NCBI RefSeq assembly: GCF_018613415.1 | Contig: NZ_JAGGQG010000005.1 | Location: forward strand, 62,001 to 126,000 | DNA from: Bacillus sp. ISL-18 | GTDB lineage: Bacteria > Bacillota > Bacilli > Bacillales > Cytobacillaceae | DNA length: 64,000 nucleotides | Direction of reading: 5' to 3' | Part shown: one piece after another, positions 21,491 to 30,120 of the stretch | Layout: each line of letters opens with the position of its first letter | How positions within the stretch are numbered: position 1 is the first letter of the stretch | Made by a program: the position numbers and the translations under genes | The notes under the pieces: model-generated | The model's input: the letters and a program-made list of their open reading frames with translations, nothing else | The model's database searches: none | Told to the model about the DNA's origin: nothing

Positions 21491-22357
21491 GTGGAAATTA
21501 GATTAAGTGGAACTCTTGATGTTACCATGATTGATAATATTTTAAAAATGATAGGAAGTAAAAAATCAGTCTCTATATTTGACTTATCAAAAATAAGGTT
21601 TGTAAAACCATTTGGTCTTGTTTTACTACTTCAGATCTTTGATTATTTAGAACAAATTGATGAAATAATATTTCCTGATAACCATACTATATCTTATATG
21701 GCAAGAGCAGGTTTTTTTGACCAAGCACAGGAAATCATTAATTTAGACGACCATATAAAAAAGATAAATGATAATGTTAAATATAGCAAAGATAATAAAA
21801 CCCTAATTGCAGTAACAAAAATTGAAAATAAACAAGATATATTGGCAACATTAGTAGCAGTTAATAATCAAACAAGAAATATTTTAATTAATGACTTAAA
21901 ATATGAAAATAAAGATATTGAAGATTTTGTGGTATTGCTTTCCGAGTTATTAGATAATATTAGAAGGCATAGTGGTAGTAATGGTTATATAAGTGCACAA
22001 AGTTATCGATTTCAAAACAGCAATTATAAATATATTTCTGTTTGTATATCGGATACTGGAATAGGTATGAAACAGAGTTATTTAGAAAATGGTTATCCAA
22101 ATAAATTAGAAGATAAAGGTGCATTGGAGTTGGCAATAATTAAAGAATCCTCGAGATTTTCTCTTACTGGAGAACGTGGAGGAAATGGATATAAAGGAAT
22201 TAAAGAAAAGGTTTCTAAATTGAATGGGGCATTTTTTGTCAAAACGGGAAATTGTAGAATTAATGCCTTTAATAAGTCCTTTACTTTTGAAGAAGGGGTA
22301 CCTTACTTTAAAGGTACTCAAATTGAAATAACTTTACCTCAAAAGACAATGACATAA
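21491..22357 (+). CDS. STAS-like domain fused to a GHKL ATPase (anti-sigma-type kinase fold)
   Basis: Residues ~1-95 look like a STAS/anti-sigma-antagonist fold (VEIRLSGTLDVTMIDNIL, then SVSIFDLSKIRFVKPFGLVL). The C-terminal part is a GHKL ATPase with the N-box (SELLDNIRRHSG, ~residue 150), G1 box DTGIGM (~188) and G2 GNGYKG (~230). There is no phospho-acceptor histidine domain, so this is closer to RsbW/SpoIIAB or MORC-like ATPases than to a sensor kinase. I chose GTG 21491, which has AAAGGGG before it. The gene is followed 63 bp later by a STAS plus wHTH gene, implying a partner-switching pair. Fusion of both halves of a switch in one protein is unusual. Confidence 0.7.
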   Translation: MEIRLSGTLDVTMIDNILKMIGSKKSVSIFDLSKIRFVKPFGLVLLLQIFDYLEQIDEIIFPDNHTISYMARAGFFDQAQEIINLDDHIKKINDNVKYSKDNKTLIAVTKIENKQDILATLVAVNNQTRNILINDLKYENKDIEDFVVLLSELLDNIRRHSGSNGYISAQSYRFQNSNYKYISVCISDTGIGMKQSYLENGYPNKLEDKGALELAIIKESSRFSLTGERGGNGYKGIKEKVSKLNGAFFVKTGNCRINAFNKSFTFEEGVPYFKGTQIEITLPQKTMT

Positions 22358-22385
22358 TTAAAATGTGGATATATACTGTTTTTAA

Positions 22386-22410
22386 GGTTTAAATATTTTT
22401 TGTTTAAATG
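22386..22410 (+). promoter_or_regulatory. 25-bp inverted repeat, copy 1
   Basis: GGTTTAAA, nine bases, TTTAAATG: one mismatch-containing copy of the repeat found again at 23007 and 23134. It sits immediately before the STAS/wHTH gene and is a candidate operator. Confidence 0.6.
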
Positions 22411-22420
22411 TGGTGAGGAC

Positions 22421-22975
22421 TTGGATAACTTTACAACCATAGATATTGGACTGTTAAGTAATGAAATCCTCCAAACCTCGTTATTATTCTTTAGAGATGA
22501 TGGTTCTCAAATAAGGGAATCATTAATAAATGAAATCATAGCTTCTCCGACTGACATTATTGCATTAGATTTCAAGAACGTTACTGTTATTGATTTTTCT
22601 TGTTCAGATGAAATAGTAGTTGCGCTTCAAGAAAATAATACATGGTTAAATGGTAAAAAAATCGTGCTAATTAATTTATCAGAAAGTCATAAAGAAAACA
22701 TACATTCAGCTTTGGAAAAAAAGAAATTAGGGATTTGGGTAATTAATGACGATAGAACATTTCTTATAGGAAAGCTACCGAATCATCTAACCAAAATACT
22801 TCATCGTGTTTTGATAAATCAACAAATCACAGCTAGAGAATTAAGTAACGATTTACAAGATGAAATTACCAATATCAGTATGAAGTTGGGAAATTTATAT
22901 AAAAAAGGGATGTTGTTAAGAGCTGAAAGCAAGACATCAGAGGGTATGGAGTACGTTTATAAGTCTTTAGTATAA
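22421..22975 (+). CDS. STAS-like domain plus C-terminal winged-helix protein
   Basis: The 184-residue product starts at TTG 22421 behind GGTGAGG. Residues ~1-110 resemble a STAS/DUF4325 fold (IIALDFKNVTVIDFSCSDEI, KKIVLINLSESHKENIHSAL). The C-terminal ~60 residues look like a winged helix (ITARELSNDLQDEITNISMK ... LYKKGMLLR). Next to the STAS/ATPase gene it reads as the DNA-binding partner of a switch: the ATPase could control binding of the wHTH by STAS contacts. The 25-bp inverted repeats flanking this gene and the next are candidate targets. Function is inferred. Confidence 0.65.
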   Translation: MDNFTTIDIGLLSNEILQTSLLFFRDDGSQIRESLINEIIASPTDIIALDFKNVTVIDFSCSDEIVVALQENNTWLNGKKIVLINLSESHKENIHSALEKKKLGIWVINDDRTFLIGKLPNHLTKILHRVLINQQITARELSNDLQDEITNISMKLGNLYKKGMLLRAESKTSEGMEYVYKSLV

Positions 22976-22994
22976 CTATTCTATTGGTTATACT
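22969..22994 (+). terminator. Inverted repeat after the STAS/wHTH gene
   Basis: AGTATAAC and GTTATACT flank a ten-base spacer overlapping the stop codon. A weak hairpin without a T-run, so a terminator role is uncertain. Confidence 0.35.
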
Positions 22995-23006
22995 AAAAGT
23001 TATTAG

Positions 23007-23031
23007 GGTTTAAACAAAAAACATTTAAACC
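23007..23031 (+). promoter_or_regulatory. 25-bp inverted repeat, copy 2 (perfect)
   Basis: GGTTTAAA-N9-TTTAAACC, perfectly symmetric in both arms. Candidate binding site of the upstream wHTH protein. Confidence 0.65.
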
Positions 23032-23133
23032 AGCAAAATTAAATATTAAGAGGATTTCTTATATGAGATATTATCACTGTAGAACTCAAAATATATGAAG
23101 ATAACCTTTTAATAATAAGATAGAATCTGTAAT

Positions 23134-23158
23134 GGTTTAAACAAAAAAAGTATAAACC
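23134..23158 (+). promoter_or_regulatory. 25-bp inverted repeat, copy 3
   Basis: GGTTTA...TAAACC with a spacer rich in A, 25 bp like copies 1 and 2, ending 21 bases before the ATG at 23180. Confidence 0.6.
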
Positions 23159-23179
23159 TTTGAAAGGAGGTGAATTTAC

Positions 23180-23353
23180 ATGGCTAAAAATGGTGAACCA
23201 GGAAAAGGGAGAGCTGGGGCAGTGAAAGGTCGTTCTCAATTTAAAGGTCCAAACGGCAACTGGATAAAGAGAGATGCTGATACAGGTAGATTTATGGACC
23301 AAAAAACAAGTGGACAAAGTCCGTTTAAAGGTGTTCGAAGAGAAAAAGGGTAA
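23180..23353 (+). CDS. Small basic glycine-rich protein (57 aa)
   Basis: The ATG follows AAAGGAGGTGAA, an excellent ribosome site. The protein starts MAKNGEPGKGRAGAVKGRSQ, has GNWIKRDADTGRFMDQK and ends PFKGVRREKG. I believe this GRxGAVKGRSQ ... KRD..TGRFMD.K pattern is a recurring small-protein family, but I cannot name its function. Composition suggests nucleic-acid binding. It lies behind the last 25-bp inverted repeat and before the ubiquitin-like operon. It is too short for many gene callers. Confidence 0.75.
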   Translation: MAKNGEPGKGRAGAVKGRSQFKGPNGNWIKRDADTGRFMDQKTSGQSPFKGVRREKG

Positions 23354-23639
23354 TTTCCTATTGTTGAATTATATGAGTTTTACCAAACTAATCGGTGTTG
23401 TTATCAGTACATTATTTATTTTGTTTAAAAAACAAGGAAAAAGTGGAAAGAGGCTAAAATAACGTTTCCACCCAAAAAAGATATGTAGTTTAAAAAACTT
23501 TAGTCGGTTAAATTATATACTATGTTCGCGTATATATCAAATTTCATATCTTCTAGTAGGTGAAATGACCGGGATAGGGGGATAAGTTGGTTCAAGAAGG
23601 GGGCTTCTTTCTTCTAAATAAATAAAAAGGAGCATGTAT

Positions 23640-23885
23640 ATGCAAAAAGTAATCACTGTAATAGTTAATGCTGAGCCAAAACAAGTTGAAAAAAGAGACT
23701 ACTCTTTTCAAGAATTAGTTATACTTGCATATGGAAGTTTTGATGATTCACAAAAATCCTACACTATGGTATCCACTTTGAAAAATGACAAAGGTGAGAA
23801 ACACAGCAGAGAGTATTCCTTCGGAGATGTAATTAAGATGAAAGAGGGAATGAGGATTAATGTCGATTCAACTAATAGATCATAA
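23640..23885 (+). CDS. Ubiquitin-like (multiubiquitin-domain family) protein, single unit
   Basis: The 81-residue protein begins MQKVITVIVNAEPKQVEKRD with SFQELVILAYGSF, the beta-grasp pattern of the bacterial multiubiquitin family (PF14452 type). Only one unit is present. It ends DSTNRS and has no terminal Gly-Gly, so if conjugated it would use another residue or need processing. I chose ATG 23640 because AAAGGAG is at correct spacing; the ATG at 23634 is too close. The E1 gene starts 26 bp before this gene ends, so translation is coupled. Confidence 0.75.
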   Translation: MQKVITVIVNAEPKQVEKRDYSFQELVILAYGSFDDSQKSYTMVSTLKNDKGEKHSREYSFGDVIKMKEGMRINVDSTNRS

Positions 23886-25026
23886 CGACGATTTAAAAAA
23901 GTTAAAAGATGAAGGATACAATATTTCTATTATCAATCAATACATTGTTGTAAAAGGGATTCCCTATGTTAATAGAAATAAAAAGATAGTGTTTGGCACT
24001 ATCTTTTGTCCTTTTACTTTATCTGGAGAAAAAGCGGTTTTACAACATGACCATACAGTTAGGTTTGCTGGTGAACATCCTTGTGATAAATTTGGGAAAG
24101 AGGATAACTCTTATGTTAATAGTCAGCAAAATTTTCCACTTACACAGGATATTGTGGGGTCTTTTTATTTCTCATCAAAACCCCAAAGTGGTAGTTACCC
24201 TGATTTTTATGCAAAGATTAAAAGATATGTTGATTTGTTATCTGCACCAGCAAAGTCAATCGACCCTAGTGTAACTGCACAAAAATTTGATTATGTCAGT
24301 TATCACGAAGATAGTGTATTTAAGTACCCTGATACAAATTCGGCTAGAGCAGGTCTAACACATATATCGGATAAATTAAAAAATCAAAAAATTGCTATAG
24401 TTGGATTAGGTGGAACAGGTTCATATGTGTTAGATTTTGTTAGTAAAACTCCAGTTAAGTTAATTTCACTGTTCGATGGTGACATTATGTATAATCATAA
24501 CGCCTTCAGAATTCCTGGTGTAATGAGTGAAGAAGACTTAAGTCAAAGACCTAGTAAGGTATCTTACCTTAAGAACAAATACGAAAAATTGCGGAACGGT
24601 ATTATAGCACACGAAGTCTTTCTTGATGGTTCAAATGTGGATCTATTAGAAGGACACGATTTTGTGTTTTTAGCATTGGATAAAGCAGAAGCCAAAAATG
24701 CTATTATAGATTATCTAATGACTTCAAGGATTCCATTTGTTGATTTAGGGATGGGATTAACCGTTGTAGGCAATTCAATAAGAGGAACCATAAGAAAGAC
24801 ATTAATTACTCCAGATAATAGTTCATCAATAAATAAAATAGCCATAGGATATGCAGCAGATAACGATGTTTACGCACAAAATATTCAAATATCAGAGTTA
24901 AATGCATTAAATGCAACTCTAGGGATATTGGCTTGGAAAAAGATGATTGGATTTTATTTAAGTGAAGAAACTATTTATAATTCGACTTTTATAGTCGATG
25001 AAGAGGTAATTAGTAATGCAACATAA
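23860..25026 (+). CDS. E1-like ThiF adenylyltransferase with N-terminal E2-like (DUF6791-type) domain
   Basis: The 388-residue protein has an N-terminal ~165-residue domain matching the E2-like/DUF6791 architecture (IVVKGIPYVN, AVLQHDHTVRFAGEHPCDKF). A ThiF/E1 fold follows with the ATP loop GLGGTGSYVLD near residue 181 and FDGDIMYNHNAFR near 205. Such proteins adenylate a ubiquitin-like C-terminus and pass it to a cysteine. The only two cysteines (~49 and ~74) are both in the E2-like half and the ThiF half has none, so transfer would be directly to the E2-like domain in the same chain. It overlaps the Ubl gene upstream and the DUF6527 gene downstream. Confidence 0.85.
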   Translation: MSIQLIDHNDDLKKLKDEGYNISIINQYIVVKGIPYVNRNKKIVFGTIFCPFTLSGEKAVLQHDHTVRFAGEHPCDKFGKEDNSYVNSQQNFPLTQDIVGSFYFSSKPQSGSYPDFYAKIKRYVDLLSAPAKSIDPSVTAQKFDYVSYHEDSVFKYPDTNSARAGLTHISDKLKNQKIAIVGLGGTGSYVLDFVSKTPVKLISLFDGDIMYNHNAFRIPGVMSEEDLSQRPSKVSYLKNKYEKLRNGIIAHEVFLDGSNVDLLEGHDFVFLALDKAEAKNAIIDYLMTSRIPFVDLGMGLTVVGNSIRGTIRKTLITPDNSSSINKIAIGYAADNDVYAQNIQISELNALNATLGILAWKKMIGFYLSEETIYNSTFIVDEEVISNAT

Positions 25027-25396
25027 GTTTGTTGAATTTATACCATCAGAAATCGAAGAAAATGTGCTATATATCTCAATTGAGTATGATGTAGCTAAAC
25101 ACAAATGTGCCTGTGGATGCGGTGTTGATATTGTTACATCTCTTTCGCCTGCTAGATGGAGATTAACATATGATGGTGAAACTGTATCTCTCTCCCCGTC
25201 AATTGGCAACTGGAGTCATCCATGTAAATCTCATTATTTTATTACAAATGACAAGGTGCTTTGGTCAGGCCCTATTTCTGAAGGAGCCATTCGGAAAGTA
25301 GTAAAAAATGATCAAGAGTCATTAAAAAGGCATATTAAAAAAGGAACAAAAGAGAATCGTGTTATTAATATACTTAAGAAACTTTTTAGTTTTTAA
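25016..25396 (+). CDS. DUF6527-type cysteine-rich partner of the ubiquitin-like system
   Basis: The 126-residue protein has the DUF6527 signature: an early strand (VLYISIEYDVAKHKCACGCG), WRLTYDGETVSLSPSIGNW, and HPCKSHYFI. The C-x-C-x-C plus later HPCKSH pattern suggests a zinc site or thiol transfer. It overlaps the E1 gene by 11 bp, so all three genes form a tight operon. In known bacterial Ubl operons this partner occurs where a JAB peptidase or separate E2 would otherwise sit, and none is found here. A ligase-like or target-recognition role is inference. Confidence 0.8.
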   Translation: MQHKFVEFIPSEIEENVLYISIEYDVAKHKCACGCGVDIVTSLSPARWRLTYDGETVSLSPSIGNWSHPCKSHYFITNDKVLWSGPISEGAIRKVVKNDQESLKRHIKKGTKENRVINILKKLFSF

Positions 25397-25802
25397 TTCT
25401 TTTTGGAGAATGCTTCAGAGGTCATAGGCAAAATTAGAAACTTTTCGTATAGATTAAATGGATAAATTCCCCCCCATGGAGAAAAATTAATATCCCAGTT
25501 ACGCCGGAACGGTGTGGTAGTCATAAGCTTGGAGAAATATTCTCCTGGCTTTTTTACTTGGAAGAAACAAAAACAAGACCAAGTATATTAAAATATGTTT
25601 CTTACTCTCTCCGAAAAATATTTTTTTATAATTACAAATATAAACTTTACTTGATTTTCCATATGCTCACACTATAAAATGTGACTTTTGGTTGATTTGA
25701 GTTTTTTTTCTTCTAGTAGAATGGACCAATCGATTAGAATTAATTTATACTAATTAGAAGGATATTCAAACAATTTAAGGTGTACCGTTAGGAGTATAAC
25801 GT
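25397..25802. other. Intergenic region before the restriction operon
   Basis: AT-rich; GGAGAAATATTCTCC with a following T-run (25536-25555) looks like a weak terminator for the Ubl operon. A promoter-like TATAAA (near 25673) lies ~125 bp before hsdM. AGGAGTATAACGT at 25790 is the hsdM ribosome site. Confidence 0.45.
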
Positions 25803-27515
25803 ATGAACAATAACAACATCGAACAACAATTTTTAAAAGAGCTTGATGACAAACTATGGAAAGCAGCAGACAAATTGCGCAATAATTTGGATGCCGCCAA
25901 TTATAAGCATATTGTCCTGGGACTCATTTTTCTAAAATATGTATCAGATGCATTTGAAGAACGCCAAAATGAGCTAAGAAAGCTGTTCCAACAAGAGGAT
26001 GATGACAATATTTATTTTATGCCAAGAGATGATTATGAATCGGACGAAGAGTATCAACATGCAATCGAACAAGAATTAGAACTTATTGAATACTATCAAG
26101 AGAAAAACATATTCTGGGTGCCAACAACAGCTCGTTGGAGCGCATTAAAAAGTACAGCCACCTTACCCATTGGTTCAGCAATCTGGAAAAACGAACAGGG
26201 CCAAGACGTAAAATTGCGTTCAATCTCATGGCTAATCGATAACGCCTTGGATGAGATTGAAAAAACTAATAACAAACTAAAAGGCATTCTTAATCGTATT
26301 AGTCAGTATCAATTGGACAATGATAAGTTAATTGGTCTAATCAATAGCTTCTCAGATACCAATTTTAGTAACCCAGAATTCAATGGACAACCACTGGAAC
26401 TACACAGTAGGGATATTCTTGGCCATGTTTACGAATACTTCCTTGGGCAGTTTGCACTTGCCGAAGGTAAGCAAGGAGGTCAGTACTATACTCCAAAAAG
26501 TATAGTTACTTTAATAGTTGAAATGCTAGAACCTTATAAAGGACGAGTATACGACCCTGCTATGGGGTCGGGTGGTTTCTTCGTGTCTAGTGAAAAGTTC
26601 ATTGAGGAACATGCCAAAGAGAAGCACTATAGCGCGATAGAGCAAAAAAGACATATTTCTGTCTACGGTCAAGAGAGCAACCCTACTACTTGGAAATTAG
26701 CAGCAATGAATATGGCGATCCGTGGCATTGACTTTAACTTTGGAAATAAGAACGCTGACTCGTTTCTTGATGACCAACACCCGGATCTGCGAGCCGATTT
26801 TGTAATGGCTAACCCACCGTTTAACGTTAAAGATTGGTGGCATGAAAAACTTAACGATGATGTGCGTTGGAAATACGGTACACCACCACAAAACAACGCT
26901 AATTTTGCCTGGATACAACACATGATACACCATCTTAACGATAATGGATCAATGGCACTCTTGCTGGCTAATGGATCAATGAGCTCCAATACGAATAACG
27001 AAGGAGATATACGCAAAGCATTGATTGAAGCGGACCTAATCGAATGTATGGTTGCATTACCAGGACAACTATTTACAAATACTCAAATCCCAGCCTGCAT
27101 CTGGTTTCTGACCAAAAACAAGAAAGGTGGCAATGGAAAAGTTAACCGTACCGGTAAAACCTTATTCGTTGACGCTCGTAACCTCGGCTATATGAAAGAC
27201 CGAGTATTACGTGATTTTGATAAAGAGAGGGATATTGATAAAGTCACAACTGCCTTCCACTCATGGCAGCGTGGAGAGGGCTATGAAAACCAACTTGGTT
27301 TCTGCTTCTCAGCAGAGATAAAAGACATTCGAAAACGTGGCTACGTCCTCACGCCAGGACGATATGTCGGAGCAGCCAAACAAGAAGACGATGACGAGTG
27401 TTTCGCTGAAAAAATGGCAAAACTCACGAAACAGCTGAAAAACCAGTTTGAGGAAAGTGATCGCCTGGTAGAAGAAATTAAAAAGAGTATGGAGGCGTTT
27501 GGTTATGAGTGTTGA
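25803..27515 (+). CDS. hsdM: Type I restriction-modification, methyltransferase subunit
   Basis: The 570-residue subunit methylates adenine in the target DNA. Domains are the N-terminal HsdM helical domain (FLKELDDKLWKAADKLRNNL), then the N6-adenine methyltransferase with SAM motif YDPAMGSGGFF (~residue 249) and catalytic NPPF (MANPPFNVKDWW, ~338), and a C-terminal coiled region that binds HsdS. QGGQYYTP precedes the SAM motif as usual. Its end overlaps the hsdS start by 11 bp. It is the first gene of the four-gene operon hsdM-hsdS-sir2-hsdR. Confidence 0.97.
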   Translation: MNNNNIEQQFLKELDDKLWKAADKLRNNLDAANYKHIVLGLIFLKYVSDAFEERQNELRKLFQQEDDDNIYFMPRDDYESDEEYQHAIEQELELIEYYQEKNIFWVPTTARWSALKSTATLPIGSAIWKNEQGQDVKLRSISWLIDNALDEIEKTNNKLKGILNRISQYQLDNDKLIGLINSFSDTNFSNPEFNGQPLELHSRDILGHVYEYFLGQFALAEGKQGGQYYTPKSIVTLIVEMLEPYKGRVYDPAMGSGGFFVSSEKFIEEHAKEKHYSAIEQKRHISVYGQESNPTTWKLAAMNMAIRGIDFNFGNKNADSFLDDQHPDLRADFVMANPPFNVKDWWHEKLNDDVRWKYGTPPQNNANFAWIQHMIHHLNDNGSMALLLANGSMSSNTNNEGDIRKALIEADLIECMVALPGQLFTNTQIPACIWFLTKNKKGGNGKVNRTGKTLFVDARNLGYMKDRVLRDFDKERDIDKVTTAFHSWQRGEGYENQLGFCFSAEIKDIRKRGYVLTPGRYVGAAKQEDDDECFAEKMAKLTKQLKNQFEESDRLVEEIKKSMEAFGYEC

Positions 27516-28884
27516 TTGGCCAGTTCAAACGCTGGGCGATGTTTGTGAAAAAATAACCGATGGTGCTCATAATAGTCCAAAGTCAGTAGGTCGCGGAAAA
27601 CCTATGGCCTCGGTTAAAGACCTTACTCGATTTGGTGTTAATTTAAATGGGGCAAGGTTAATTTCGGAAGAAGACTTCGAAAAGTTAGTTAAGCAAGGTT
27701 GTCGGCCCGAGGTAGGTGATGTTCTTATCGCCAAAGATGGTAACAGTGCATTAGATACTGTTTGTACCGTCGATGAACCGCTTAATGCTGTATTGCTATC
27801 TTCAGTGGCAATATTAAGACCTAATAAAGATAAATTAGATTCTGATTATCTAAAATACTACTTTTGCTCGAAGCAAGTCATAGAGTATTTGAAGAAAAAC
27901 TTTATTTCTGGTGCTGCTATTCCAAGAGTTGTGTTAAAAGACTTCCGAAAGGCAGAAATTAAAGTTCCACCTTTATATATTCAAAAGGAAATCTCTAAAA
28001 GGCTAAGAAGTTTGGATGATAAAATCAAAGTAAACACCCAAATCAATCAAACCCTAGAATCCATTGCACAATTGATCTTTAAAAGCTGGTTTGTTGATTT
28101 TGAACCAGTTAAAGCTAAAATAGCCGCGTTGGAAGCAGGTGGCTCTTACGACGAAGCCGAACGTGCAGCCATGAGGGTAATCTCGGGTAAGGATGAATTG
28201 GCACTAACCGAACTGCAACAACAACAACCTGAAATCTTTGCAGAACTGGCTAAGACGACAGCGCTATTTCCTTCAGCGATGCAGGAATCCGAGCTGGGAG
28301 ATATTCCTATTGGGTGGGAGGTAAGTACTATAGGATCTTCTTACAAAGTTGTGATGGGGCAATCGCCAAAAGGTGACACGTATAATGAAAATAAAAATGG
28401 AGTTGTCTTTTATCAAGGCCGTGCTGAATTTGGATGGCGTTTCCCCACACCACGATTATATACAACTGATCCTAAGAAAATGGCAGAAAAGGGTGATGTT
28501 TTGATGAGCGTCAGAGCACCTGTAGGGGATCTTAATATTGCATTGGAGAATTGTTGTATTGGACGTGGGTTATCGGCATTGCGGCACGAAAGTGGAAGCA
28601 CTACGTTCTCTTTTTATCAACTAAAAGACTTGCAACATCAGTTAGATAGGTTTAACGGTGAAGGTACCGTTTTTGGGTCTATAAACCAAAATGATTTAAA
28701 ATCTTTACAAGTTGTTAGTCCTTATCAGCCAATAATCGATAAATATATTTCAAAATTAAGTAGGATTGACCAACAGATAGAAAACTTTCAATTTGAAATT
28801 CTGAGCCTGGAAGCAATAAAAGATACTCTCCTTCCCAAACTCTTCTCAGGCGAAATAGAACTTAACATACGTCCAAGATCATAA
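27505..28884 (+). CDS. hsdS: Type I restriction-modification, specificity subunit
   Basis: The protein sets the two-part recognition sequence. It has two target-recognition domains (~1-165 and ~260-420), each ending in a conserved helix (QKEISKRLRSLDDKIKVNTQ; IIDKYISKLSRIDQQIENFQ). The central region is longer than usual (FVDFEPVKAKIAALEAGGSY ... FAELAKTTALFPSAMQESEL), a form seen in many HsdS proteins. I chose ATG 27505 because GGAGG lies nine bases before it; TTG 27499 is also possible. The variable domains show no damage, so the specificity is probably functional. Confidence 0.95.
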   Translation: MSVDWPVQTLGDVCEKITDGAHNSPKSVGRGKPMASVKDLTRFGVNLNGARLISEEDFEKLVKQGCRPEVGDVLIAKDGNSALDTVCTVDEPLNAVLLSSVAILRPNKDKLDSDYLKYYFCSKQVIEYLKKNFISGAAIPRVVLKDFRKAEIKVPPLYIQKEISKRLRSLDDKIKVNTQINQTLESIAQLIFKSWFVDFEPVKAKIAALEAGGSYDEAERAAMRVISGKDELALTELQQQQPEIFAELAKTTALFPSAMQESELGDIPIGWEVSTIGSSYKVVMGQSPKGDTYNENKNGVVFYQGRAEFGWRFPTPRLYTTDPKKMAEKGDVLMSVRAPVGDLNIALENCCIGRGLSALRHESGSTTFSFYQLKDLQHQLDRFNGEGTVFGSINQNDLKSLQVVSPYQPIIDKYISKLSRIDQQIENFQFEILSLEAIKDTLLPKLFSGEIELNIRPRS

Positions 28885-28899
28885 GGGAGGAGTGATGAA

Positions 28900-30117
28900 A
28901 TGAGTAACCAATGGGAAGGGTTAATTTCAACAATACAAAAGTTTAGAGAGTCAGTAAAAAATGAACTCGACGAAAAGAATAAATCGTTTCATGTCGCATT
29001 GAACGGGGATGAACCTCTCTCAATTCAAGGACTTGGTCCAAATTTGGATGAACGCAACAGTTATTATGTTGATATAAGTGATGTTCTATTTTGGAATGAT
29101 CCAACAGCTTATATCGAAGAATTGGACCGTTTTGAAGGTCAAGAATATTTTACTCAACACTCTGACACAATGCTTTATTTAGAAAAGTCGGAACAAATGA
29201 ATGTGTTTGCTAGATTAGTAGAATCGCTTAAACGCAAGCGCATAGCCCCCTTCATTGGTGCGGGTCTCTCTCGTCCCTGTAACTATCCATTATGGGGAGA
29301 GGCTATCAAAAAGCTCGTTAAGAAACTTGATGTTTTATCGACGTCTGAAAAGAAAGCAATGCTTCCAGAATTAACTTATTTAGACGAAGTAAAACAGTGC
29401 GTAGACAGCTGGAATTATCTTGAAGCAGCGCAACTTATTTATGATAATGAGCCCTATCAAATGGAGAGTTTCATTTTAAATACATTTGATGGGGCTGAAT
29501 CTAAAAAAATAACCGGGCCAATAACGTTGCTTCCACAATTAGCAGATGGGTGTATTGTTACTACTAATTTTGATAGTTTAATTGAAAAGGTTTTTCAAGA
29601 GCAAAACAAGGCAATTCAAGGTTATATGCATGGCACGCAAACACAAAACCAATTTGCTTCACGATTAATACAAGGTGAACGATGCATATTAAAGCTGCAT
29701 GGCCATTTTGACTCTCCTGAAACTTATATATTTTCTGAATCTCAATATGATAATGCTTATGGTGCTGAGTGCTTAGACTACAAAAAACCTTTGGCTAAAG
29801 TATTAAGACAGATTTTTATCAGCCACTCGCTGTTGTTTTTAGGATGTAGTCTACAGCATGATCGTACGTTAGAACTTTTTATGGATATTGTTGATTCTAA
29901 TACTTTTGATATTCCCGAACACTTCGCTTTTTTGCCAGAACCTAGTCAACAATTGGAGAAAAAGGAAAAAGAAAATCTATTGTCAAAAGCAAAAATTCGT
30001 CCAATTTGGTACCAAGTAAAAATTGATGAGCAGGATAATCAGGATCACTCTCAACTTGAAAGTTTACTTAAGTTTGCTATTGATTGTGCTTCTGGAAAAG
30101 CAAGGCTTAGGAGGTAA
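28900..30117 (+). CDS. SIR2-like domain protein inside the type I restriction operon
   Basis: The 405-residue protein has a SIR2_2-type Rossmann fold: GAGLSRPCNYPLW (~residue 119, NAD loop), TTNFDSLIEK (~221), KLHGHFDSPETYIFSE (~266, with the SIR2-type His) and LFLGCSLQHDRTL (~313). The N-terminal ~110 residues are a separate charged region. Standalone SIR2 proteins in phage defence are often NADases that trigger abortive infection. The gene starts 15 bp after hsdS, and its last codons contain the hsdR ribosome site, so all are co-expressed. A role as a back-up when restriction fails is inference; deacetylase or regulatory roles are not excluded. Confidence 0.85.
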   Translation: MSNQWEGLISTIQKFRESVKNELDEKNKSFHVALNGDEPLSIQGLGPNLDERNSYYVDISDVLFWNDPTAYIEELDRFEGQEYFTQHSDTMLYLEKSEQMNVFARLVESLKRKRIAPFIGAGLSRPCNYPLWGEAIKKLVKKLDVLSTSEKKAMLPELTYLDEVKQCVDSWNYLEAAQLIYDNEPYQMESFILNTFDGAESKKITGPITLLPQLADGCIVTTNFDSLIEKVFQEQNKAIQGYMHGTQTQNQFASRLIQGERCILKLHGHFDSPETYIFSESQYDNAYGAECLDYKKPLAKVLRQIFISHSLLFLGCSLQHDRTLELFMDIVDSNTFDIPEHFAFLPEPSQQLEKKEKENLLSKAKIRPIWYQVKIDEQDNQDHSQLESLLKFAIDCASGKARLRR

Positions 30118-30120
30118 AAA

